From contig SBGC01000140.1 of assembly GCA_006226985.1 (NCBI GenBank), positions 1 through 30,611 of the forward strand: DNA of 30,611 bases, written 5' to 3'. The notes under the pieces were generated by a model, which had not been told where the DNA came from, ran no database searches, and saw nothing but the letters and a program-made list of their open reading frames with translations. The position numbers were made by a program, and so were the translations under genes. Position 1 is the stretch's first letter. The number at the start of each line of letters is the position of its first letter. Shown piece after piece: positions 24,283-30,611 of the stretch. This stretch comes from Bacillota bacterium. Lineage in GTDB: Bacteria; Bacillota_I; Bacilli_A; Acholeplasmatales; Acholeplasmataceae.

Positions 24283-25324
24283 ATTACATGTTTACTTAAA
24301 AAAGTATAAAGAGAATATTGAATATCTCACACACCTTACGAAAATGTATGGATTATCTGTGATGCTTGTCTCAAAAGTATTTTGTGCTGATGAAAGGTTA
24401 ATTGAAGTCGTCAACAAAACAGATGTTGATATGATTGCTGATTCAAAGATTTCAAATCTTGAAAAAATTCAAACATCTAAGCCAAAAGTTCTCCTACGAA
24501 TTCCCCAAAAAACAGAAGCTTTAGATGTTGTTAAATATGCCGAAATTTCACTCAATTCTGAAATTGAAGTCATCAAAGAACTCAATGAAAAGGCACGATG
24601 TTTGTTTAAAAAACATAAAATTATTCTGATGTTTGATTTGGGTGATTTAAGAGAAGGTATTTATTATACCTTTGACTATATTCCTATCGTTAAAGATATC
24701 CTTGCACTTGAACATATTGAACTTTATGGTATAGGAACAAACTTAACATGCTATGGTGGTGTCATTCCAAGTACAGAGACTTTGCATAAACTCAAAGACA
24801 TCAAAGATAAGATTGAACAAACATTTTCAATCAAACTTGAATTGATTTCAGGAGGGAATTCATCAGCCTTACCGATGCTATTTAAAGAAGAATTACCTAA
24901 TTTTATCAATAATTTAAGAATTGGTGAAGCGTTTGTTTTAGGTCGTGAAACAGCTTACGGAACAGCTATCCCCAATATGCACGAAGATGCGTTTGTTTTA
25001 GAAGCGGAAATTATTGAGTTAAAAGATAAACCCTCATATCCTGAGGGTGAGCTAGGCATGGATGCATTTGGTCAAAAGGTATCTTTTATCGATCAAGGGA
25101 TGATCACAAGAGCTATCTTAGGTATCGGTAGACAAGAAGTTGATTGTAAACACTTAATACCTCCAAGTGATTGTGAGATTTTAGGATGTAGTAGTGATCA
25201 CTTAATTTTATCTGTTCCAAAAGATAAGTATCACATAGGCGATTCCATCATGTTTAAATTAACGTATGGTGGTCTACTCAGCTTAATGACATCTCCTTAT
25301 ATGCGGAGGGAATATCATGAGTAA
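24272..25324 (+). CDS. orr: Ornithine racemase
   Basis: Interconverts L- and D-ornithine to supply the D-isomer used by OraSE. The 350-residue protein has an alanine-racemase-type N-terminal barrel with the probable PLP lysine at residue 35 in VSKVFCAD. The sequence around FDLGDLREGIYY, GIGTNLTCYGG and ISGGNSSALPML is as I remember from ornithine racemase and its YhfX-like relatives, and differs from true alanine racemase, which is encoded next. A GGAGAT site precedes ATG 24272. It overlaps alr by eight bases as ATGAGTAA. Confidence 0.9.
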   Translation: MKPKLHVYLKKYKENIEYLTHLTKMYGLSVMLVSKVFCADERLIEVVNKTDVDMIADSKISNLEKIQTSKPKVLLRIPQKTEALDVVKYAEISLNSEIEVIKELNEKARCLFKKHKIILMFDLGDLREGIYYTFDYIPIVKDILALEHIELYGIGTNLTCYGGVIPSTETLHKLKDIKDKIEQTFSIKLELISGGNSSALPMLFKEELPNFINNLRIGEAFVLGRETAYGTAIPNMHEDAFVLEAEIIELKDKPSYPEGELGMDAFGQKVSFIDQGMITRAILGIGRQEVDCKHLIPPSDCEILGCSSDHLILSVPKDKYHIGDSIMFKLTYGGLLSLMTSPYMRREYHE

Positions 25325-26405
25325 CTACCGTCCAACATGGGCTGAAATTAATTTAGATTATATGTGGCATAATGTTTTAGTCGTAAAATCTAAATTAAAA
25401 CAACAAAACATTATTCCAGTCATTAAAGCGAATGCATATGGTCATGGTGCAAAGGAAGTCTTTCAATTCTTAATTAGAAAAGGCATTGATACATTTGCAG
25501 TTTCACTTTTAGAAGAAGCTTTAGAACTTAGAATCATAAATCAAGATGTCAAAATCATCATGATGGGAGCAATCCTAAACGATCAATTAGAGATTGCATC
25601 AAAACATAACATTGACATCACCTTATATAGTTCACACATCATACGTGATATCTTAGCTTCAACCCATCCTCTAAACATTCATTTAAAAATTGATACAGGA
25701 ATGCATCGTTATGGCTTAACGGATGAACATGAAATTCTAAATGTCATCCATGTGCTTAACAATCATCCTAAACATAAACTTATTGGTTTATATACACATT
25801 TTGCTACTGCAAATGAAAATGAAACATATTACTTACTTCAATTAGATCGATTTAAAAACATATTAACTCAGATCAAACAACAACCAAAGATGATACATAT
25901 TTCTAACTCATCTTCAGCACTTAAGTATGAAAAAAACTATGCGTTTACAACACACATCCGATATGGAATTTCTTTATATGGATTAACACTTGATGAAAAA
26001 GTCGATGATTTAAAACCTGTCATGTCACTTAAATCAAAGGTTGTTCAAATCAAACAGTTAAAAAAAGATGAATATTTAGGATATGGCGCATCTTATCAAG
26101 CAAAAAAGGATGAAAGAATTGCTATATTACCTATAGGATATGCTGATGGATTTATTCGAAAGAATAAAAAAGGGTATGTAGAGATAAACAAAAAATTATA
26201 CAAAATCGTAGGTATCATTTGTATGGATGCATGCTTTATCAAGGTTGATGAAACCATTCATGAAGGAGATACAGCGATTTTATTTGGTGGTTTGATCAGT
26301 ACCGATGATGTTGCAAAACGTCTTAATACAATCAATTACGAAGTCACATGCCAAATCTCATCACGTGTCCCTAGAATTTATATAGAAGGAGGATTTTATG
26401 ATTAA
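25317..26405 (+). CDS. alr: Alanine racemase
   Basis: The 362-residue protein is a standard alanine racemase. Lys37 in IKANAYGHG binds PLP and acts as one base. Tyr256 in LGYGASY corresponds to the catalytic tyrosine of the other subunit (Tyr265 in Geobacillus). KIDTGMHRYG, IRYGISLYG and ICMDACFIKV are further family motifs. A peptidoglycan role is possible, but its place between orr and arcA, with eight-base overlaps on both sides, ties it to ornithine and arginine use. A likely task is converting the D-alanine made by OrtAB into L-alanine for transamination. Ornithine or arginine racemase activity cannot be excluded from sequence. Confidence 0.9.
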   Translation: MSNYRPTWAEINLDYMWHNVLVVKSKLKQQNIIPVIKANAYGHGAKEVFQFLIRKGIDTFAVSLLEEALELRIINQDVKIIMMGAILNDQLEIASKHNIDITLYSSHIIRDILASTHPLNIHLKIDTGMHRYGLTDEHEILNVIHVLNNHPKHKLIGLYTHFATANENETYYLLQLDRFKNILTQIKQQPKMIHISNSSSALKYEKNYAFTTHIRYGISLYGLTLDEKVDDLKPVMSLKSKVVQIKQLKKDEYLGYGASYQAKKDERIAILPIGYADGFIRKNKKGYVEINKKLYKIVGIICMDACFIKVDETIHEGDTAILFGGLISTDDVAKRLNTINYEVTCQISSRVPRIYIEGGFYD

Positions 26406-27612
26406 CGTTAAATCTGAAATCGGGAAGCTAAAATCGGTCATTTTACATCGACCTGGAAAAGAATTAGAAAACTTAACACCAGATTTATTAGAGAAACTTC
26501 TTTTTGATGATATTCCTTATTTAAAAGTTGCTCAGGAAGAACACGATATTTTCGCAGAAACACTGAGAAAAGAAGGTATTGAAGTTTTATATCTAACAGA
26601 TATGATTCGAGAAGCTTTAGAAGCCCATCCCGAAGTAAAAGGTAACTTCATCAATCAATTTATTGAAGAATCAAAAATTAAATCACAAACCATCAAGGCT
26701 GCACTCTTTAAGTTTTTTAACGATTTACCACTTATGGATATGATACACAAAATGATTGAAGGGGTAAGAACACACGAAGTTAAATTACATAATCGAAGTT
26801 CTATTATGGATATGCTAGAAGATGAATATCCATTTGTAACCGACCCGATTCCAAATATCTTATTTCAAAGAGATCCATTTGCCAGTGTGGGACATGGTGT
26901 AGCTATTGGTAAAATGTTAACACAAGCACGACAGAGAGAAACCATTTTTTCAGAGTACATTTTGACATTTCATCCACGATTCCACCATCAAAAACCACCG
27001 TTTTATTATCATCGATTAAATCGTTACCCTCTTGAAGGTGGAGATATCTTAGTCTTAACGAAAAAAATCGTAGCTATTGGTATATCCAATCGAACAGATC
27101 CTCGTGCGATTGAATATTTTGCAGAAAAACTTTTTGAAGCAAACACTGAATTTGATACTGTACTCGCATTTAATATTCCAAAAAGTAGAGCATTCATGCA
27201 TTTAGATACCGTCTTTACGCAAGTAGACAAAGGAATCTTTACTATCCATCCAGGAATTGAGTCTAAGTTAACGGTATTTGAAATCATTAAGAATGAAACA
27301 CGATTTACCGTTTCAAAAGTTGTTGAGTCACTCGAAGCAGTATTAGAAAAACACTTAAAAACACCGATTACACTCATTCGTTGTGGTGGTGAAGACATTA
27401 TTACTTCGATTCGTGAACAATGGAATGATGGAGCAAATACATTAGCTGTTGCTCCGGGTAAGGTAATCGTCTATGATCGAAATCATGTAACAAATCAAAT
27501 GCTTAGAAATGCAGGAGTCACTGTTTTAGAAATTGAATCAAGTGAATTATCACGTGGTAGAGGGGGCCCTCGTTGTATGAGTATGCCACTTGAACGCGAA
27601 GACATCGAATAA
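26398..27612 (+). CDS. arcA: Arginine deiminase
   Basis: Hydrolyses L-arginine to L-citrulline and ammonia, the first step of the ADI pathway. At 404 residues it has normal length. Catalytic residues are visible: Cys393 in [10 protein letters not shown], His268 and Asp270 in FMHLDTVFT, Glu213 in LEGGD, and Asp159 in FQRDPF. All are in the order seen in the Pseudomonas enzyme. The start at 26398 has GGAGG inside alr and overlaps its stop as ATGATTAA. arcB follows after 17 bases. Linking it to orr/ora/ort means ornithine formed from arginine can be fermented further instead of being exported. Confidence 0.97.
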   Translation: MINVKSEIGKLKSVILHRPGKELENLTPDLLEKLLFDDIPYLKVAQEEHDIFAETLRKEGIEVLYLTDMIREALEAHPEVKGNFINQFIEESKIKSQTIKAALFKFFNDLPLMDMIHKMIEGVRTHEVKLHNRSSIMDMLEDEYPFVTDPIPNILFQRDPFASVGHGVAIGKMLTQARQRETIFSEYILTFHPRFHHQKPPFYYHRLNRYPLEGGDILVLTKKIVAIGISNRTDPRAIEYFAEKLFEANTEFDTVLAFNIPKSRAFMHLDTVFTQVDKGIFTIHPGIESKLTVFEIIKNETRFTVSKVVESLEAVLEKHLKTPITLIRCGGEDIITSIREQWNDGANTLAVAPGKVIVYDRNHVTNQMLRNAGVTVLEIESSELSRGRGGPRCMSMPLEREDIE

Positions 27613-27629
27613 CAATAGGAGAAAAATAT

Positions 27630-28649
27630 ATGAATTTAAAAGGTAGACACTTATTAACATTACTTGATTATACACAAGAAGAAATCCAGTATCTCATTGA
27701 TTTAGCAGCAAGACTCAAAAAAGAAAAAAAAGAAGGTATACCACATAAAGTACTTACGAATAAAAATGTCGTTTTACTTTTTCAAAAAGACTCAACACGC
27801 ACACGTTGTGCCTTTGAGGCAGGTGCGCTTGATTTAGGAATGGGAGTTACCTATTTAGGACCAACAGGCTCACAAATGGGTAAAAAAGAATCTGTTAAGG
27901 ATACTGCTAGAGTTCTTGGTGGTATGTATGATGGTATTGAATTTAGAGGATATAAACAATCGGATGTCGAGTTACTCGCTGAATACTCTGGAGTCCCTGT
28001 GTGGAATGGTTTAACTGATTTATATCATCCAACACAAATACTTGCCGATTTTTTAACCATACAAGAGCACTTTAAAACATTAAAAGGGATTAAATTCACC
28101 TATTTTGGTGATGCAAGAAATAACATGGGTAATTCACTCATGATAGGTGCTGCAAAAATGGGTATGCATTTTACAGCATGTGCACCTAAATCTTTATGGC
28201 CAACAAAAGATTTAATTGACAGATGCCAAGTGATTGCCAAAACTTCAGGTGCAACACTCTCATTTACTGAAGATCCGATGATAGGATCTAAAGATGTTGA
28301 TGTTTTATATACAGATGTTTGGGTATCCATGGGCGAACCACAAGAGGTATGGGATGCACGAATTAAACAACTTCATCCATATCAAGTGAACGCTAAACTT
28401 ATGAAAAATGCAAAACCAACAGCCATTTTCATGCACTGTTTACCAGCGTTCCACGGTTTAGATACAGAAGTTGGTTCAGAAATTGCGAAAAACTTTGGTC
28501 ATATCTATCCAGCAGTTAAGCAAGGTGAATTAGAAGTCACCGATGAAGTGATTGAATCGAAACAAAGTGTTGTATTCCAAGAAGCTGAAAACCGGATGCA
28601 TACGATAAAAGCTGCTATGCTTGCATCACTCGTGGAAAAATATGAGTAG
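27630..28649 (+). CDS. arcB: Ornithine carbamoyltransferase, catabolic
   Basis: Phosphorolyses citrulline to ornithine and carbamoyl phosphate in the ADI pathway. The 339-residue protein has the carbamoyl-phosphate motif STRTR at 55-59, HPTQ at 133-136, the SMG loop in WVSMGEP, and the ornithine-site HCLPA at 269-273. I call it arcB, not argF, because arcA and arcC flank it and no arginine biosynthesis gene is present. An AGGAG site precedes ATG 27630. Its stop overlaps arcC as ATGAGTAG. Confidence 0.95.
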   Translation: MNLKGRHLLTLLDYTQEEIQYLIDLAARLKKEKKEGIPHKVLTNKNVVLLFQKDSTRTRCAFEAGALDLGMGVTYLGPTGSQMGKKESVKDTARVLGGMYDGIEFRGYKQSDVELLAEYSGVPVWNGLTDLYHPTQILADFLTIQEHFKTLKGIKFTYFGDARNNMGNSLMIGAAKMGMHFTACAPKSLWPTKDLIDRCQVIAKTSGATLSFTEDPMIGSKDVDVLYTDVWVSMGEPQEVWDARIKQLHPYQVNAKLMKNAKPTAIFMHCLPAFHGLDTEVGSEIAKNFGHIYPAVKQGELEVTDEVIESKQSVVFQEAENRMHTIKAAMLASLVEKYE

Positions 28650-29559
28650 ATATGTTATATCATTAGGGGGTAATGCATTAGGTAATGATGCAAAAGAACA
28701 AAAAAAATTACTTGAGCATGTAGCTAAAGCCATTTTTCCACTTATTAAACAAAATCATGATATTGTTATTGTTCACGGTAATGGACCACAAGTCGGGATG
28801 ATTAACTTAGCATTTAGTGAATCAAAGTCAACACCCATAATGCCATTTGCTGAATGTGGTGCCATGAGCCAAGGATACATTGGATTTCATATTCAAAACG
28901 CGATATATAATGAAATGATAAGCAAGAAACACTATCGTCCAATTACAACACTTGTATCACAAGTCTTAGTTGATGAAAAAGATCCAGCATTTATGCATCC
29001 TTCAAAACCCATTGGTTCATTTTACACAAAAGAACAAGCAGACGAACTAACGATAAAACAAGGTTACACGATGGTTGAAGATGCTGGAAGAGGATATCGT
29101 AGGGTTGTTGCATCACCTAAACCCATTGATATTATTGAAAAATCAGCTATTTTATCACTTCTTGAACAAAAACAGATTGTCATAGCTGCTGGTGGTGGCG
29201 GTATACCTGTCATTAAAAAAGATAGCAAGTTAATAGGTGTTGATGCCGTGATTGATAAAGATCATGCAAGTGCAAAGATGGCAGAAATCATCGGTGCTGA
29301 TGCATTAGTTATTTTAACTGCAGTTGATTATGTCTTTATTAACTTTAACACTCCAGAACAGAAGAAATTAGTCGATGTAACGGTTGCAGAAGTTGAAAGT
29401 TATCTAAAAGATAATCATTTCAAAAAGGGATCTATGCTTCCAAAAATCGAAGCATGTTTAAACTTTGTTAAAAAAACGAATCAAAAGGCTGTGATTGCCA
29501 ATCTTGAACATGCAGCTCTGGCATTTGAACAAAAATCAGGAACAATCATTCATCCTTAA
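28642..29559 (+). CDS. arcC: Carbamate kinase
   Basis: Uses carbamoyl phosphate to make ATP from ADP, leaving CO2 and ammonia; this is the energy-yielding end of the ADI pathway. The 305-residue protein has the amino-acid-kinase N-terminus [10 protein letters not shown], then [11 protein letters not shown], the AGGGGIPVI loop, and the C-terminal [15 protein letters not shown] block, all typical. I start at ATG 28642, which gives the family N-terminus; a start at 28621 would add residues encoded inside arcB. It overlaps arcB by eight bases. The next gene starts 16 bases after its stop. No arginine/ornithine antiporter (ArcD) gene is in the window. Confidence 0.96.
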   Translation: MSRYVISLGGNALGNDAKEQKKLLEHVAKAIFPLIKQNHDIVIVHGNGPQVGMINLAFSESKSTPIMPFAECGAMSQGYIGFHIQNAIYNEMISKKHYRPITTLVSQVLVDEKDPAFMHPSKPIGSFYTKEQADELTIKQGYTMVEDAGRGYRRVVASPKPIDIIEKSAILSLLEQKQIVIAAGGGGIPVIKKDSKLIGVDAVIDKDHASAKMAEIIGADALVILTAVDYVFINFNTPEQKKLVDVTVAEVESYLKDNHFKKGSMLPKIEACLNFVKKTNQKAVIANLEHAALAFEQKSGTIIHP

Positions 29560-29575
29560 TAGTTAAGGAGATACA

Positions 29576-30562
29576 ATGAAAAAAGAAGAATTAAAAATTT
29601 GGTATGAAAAAAACAAGCTAAATCCTGATGATTTAGCATATGCGGTAGACACATTGACTGATTTTGAGAAGTTTTTAGTTATGCACAAGTCCACGACACT
29701 AGATGATCTATCGATTGATGATTTAGACGCACTTATTCAATATCTCGTTCATTCAAATCAAAACAATGTAAAAAATTTTATTGTTTTAATGCGCTATTTT
29801 AAGATGATTCATCTTCATGATCATTTTATACAGTTAACGAAGTATACAGGAGCGATTGGTGTTGTTGAATCTATCTTAAGCAAACTCGCTCGCATAGCTA
29901 ATCCACTCACCACAAAAGAGATTATGGATCAGATTAAACCACCTGTACTTGGTACGGATCTTCATGAGATTACACACTTTACCGTGTCTTTTATAACATT
30001 GCTCGAAGAAAAACTTTCAGAAAGAGAACTCAGATTAGTACTTGCTGATAATCATCACCAAATACCTAAAGAAGCATTCATCGAAGAAAAAGTGTATTAT
30101 GAATCAGCACCTACTCTCGAAGCGTATTTAAAAGATTTGCATCAAAGAAAAGTTACTGAATTAACTGATTTTTATAACGCTAAAAAAGTATGGTATGAGC
30201 AAGAAATCACTGAAGATGTCATTAATTACGTCAAAAGTAATCAAGAAATCATGTCTGCAGTGCTTAAAGATGATGCACTCTACATTACAAAAATACCATA
30301 TGATACGAAAAAGTATTTAAACGCAGATACCATCGATGAACAAGCTTATTACTTGTGTCATTGTCCATTTGCCAGGGAAGCACTTAAACACAAGGAAATC
30401 ATATCAAAGAATTGGTGTTACTGCAGTGGAGGATTTACGAAGTTTCCTTTTGATATTATATTTAATCAATCTTTGGAGATTGAACTCTTAGAATCTGCAC
30501 TACACCTAGATGGTGCATGTCGATTTAAAATTGATTTAAAAAACGTTGATTACAAGAGATAA
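29576..30562 (+). CDS. Unrecognised protein with CxC motifs at the end of the arginine operon
   Basis: I do not recognise a named function. The 328-residue soluble protein has a helical N-terminal part (about residues 15-110) whose pattern, with TTLDDLSIDDLDALIQYL, loosely recalls the SAM-like core-binding domain of tyrosine recombinases, but there is no recombinase catalytic domain. The C-terminal 80 residues carry CHCPFARE (Cys261, Cys263), NWCYCSGGF (Cys281, Cys283) and a closing GACRFKI (Cys315). Four cysteines in two CxC pairs suggest a zinc or iron-sulphur site, or a redox sensor. The ending recalls V4R-type sensor domains, but only faintly. It is 16 bases after arcC with an AAGGAG site and ends the operon, so it may regulate or assist arginine use. 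Confidence 0.6.
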   Translation: MKKEELKIWYEKNKLNPDDLAYAVDTLTDFEKFLVMHKSTTLDDLSIDDLDALIQYLVHSNQNNVKNFIVLMRYFKMIHLHDHFIQLTKYTGAIGVVESILSKLARIANPLTTKEIMDQIKPPVLGTDLHEITHFTVSFITLLEEKLSERELRLVLADNHHQIPKEAFIEEKVYYESAPTLEAYLKDLHQRKVTELTDFYNAKKVWYEQEITEDVINYVKSNQEIMSAVLKDDALYITKIPYDTKKYLNADTIDEQAYYLCHCPFAREALKHKEIISKNWCYCSGGFTKFPFDIIFNQSLEIELLESALHLDGACRFKIDLKNVDYKR

Positions 30563-30586
30563 CACACCAAGCGGTGTGTTTTTTTT
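30561..30586 (+). terminator. Terminator of the ornithine/arginine operon
   Basis: The perfect inverted repeat AACACACC/GGTGTGTT (30561-30568 and 30573-30580) with loop AAGC is followed by a T tract to 30586. The stem begins within the stop codon of the last gene. Confidence 0.9.
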
Positions 30587-30611
30587 GTAAAGAATTTGTA
30601 ATATGTCTTAT

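Noticed and set aside
27024..27398. Open frame of 124 codons on the minus strand opposite arcA
   Set aside because: Fully contained in arcA, whose catalytic residues are intact; composition mirrors the opposite strand's codon use.
29620..29900. Possible tyrosine recombinase at the window end, from the SAM-like N-terminal region of the last gene
   Set aside because: No R-H-R-Y catalytic domain follows, and the C-terminal half has CxC motifs; no repeats or attachment site nearby.
1..30611. CRISPR arrays, tRNA or rRNA genes, insertion sequences, phage genes
   Set aside because: No spaced direct repeats, no cloverleaf or rRNA segments, and no transposase or integrase frame were seen on reading either strand.

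Overview
This low-GC window (about one third G+C by eye) uses UGA as an ordinary stop: hutH, ord, ortA and oraS all end in TGA. That rules out the Mycoplasma code. Protein style, the two riboswitches and the amino-acid fermentation genes point to an anaerobic Firmicute, Fusobacterium-like or Acholeplasma/Izemoplasma-like bacterium. The exact lineage cannot be fixed from the window. I see no insertion sequence, phage gene, CRISPR, tRNA or rRNA. Almost all of it is densely packed amino-acid catabolism.

Layout. (1) 1-6680, plus strand: the 3' end of a phosphotransbutyrylase gene, then a complete histidine degradation operon hutH-hutU-ftcd-hutI-fchA (histidine to glutamate, ammonia and a folate one-carbon unit), closed by a bidirectional terminator. 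(2) 6715-6951, minus strand: one small membrane protein. (3) 7086-15861: a consensus promoter with an overlapping cre-like box, a lysine riboswitch with an intrinsic terminator, then a ten-gene lysine fermentation operon maoC-atoD-atoA-kal-kce-kdd-kamA-kamB-kamD-kamE. (4) 15874-18562: a cobalamin riboswitch followed by a DUF4430-like lipoprotein, an ECF-type S component, a PduO-type cobalamin adenosyltransferase and ord, ending in a UUCG-loop terminator. (5) 18651-30562: a second cre-like box and the ornithine/arginine operon ortA-ortB-oraS-oraE-mutL/glmL-orr-alr-arcA-arcB-arcC plus an unrecognised cysteine-motif gene, ending in a terminator.

How it fits together. Lysine goes through beta-lysine and 3,5-diaminohexanoate to acetoacetate and crotonyl-CoA, then to acetate and butyrate. 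Arginine is split by the ADI pathway to ATP, CO2, ammonia and ornithine. That ornithine is then racemised, rearranged, oxidised and cleaved to alanine and acetyl-CoA. Both branches need an adenosylcobalamin/PLP aminomutase (KamDE and OraSE), and the B12 uptake and adenosylation genes lie between them.

Most notable: the lysine riboswitch places the aptamer's P5/J5-1/P1 3' strand exactly on the 5' arm of the terminator, the geometry of an ON switch, which suits a catabolic operon. The two aminomutases sit beside two unrelated candidate reactivators, a P-loop protein and an ASKHA/MutL-family protein. An alanine racemase lies in the ornithine operon, where the thiolase is expected to release D-alanine. 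The diaminopentanoate dehydrogenase gene lies in the B12 operon rather than with its pathway. The last gene of the arginine operon has paired CxC motifs and no recognised function.
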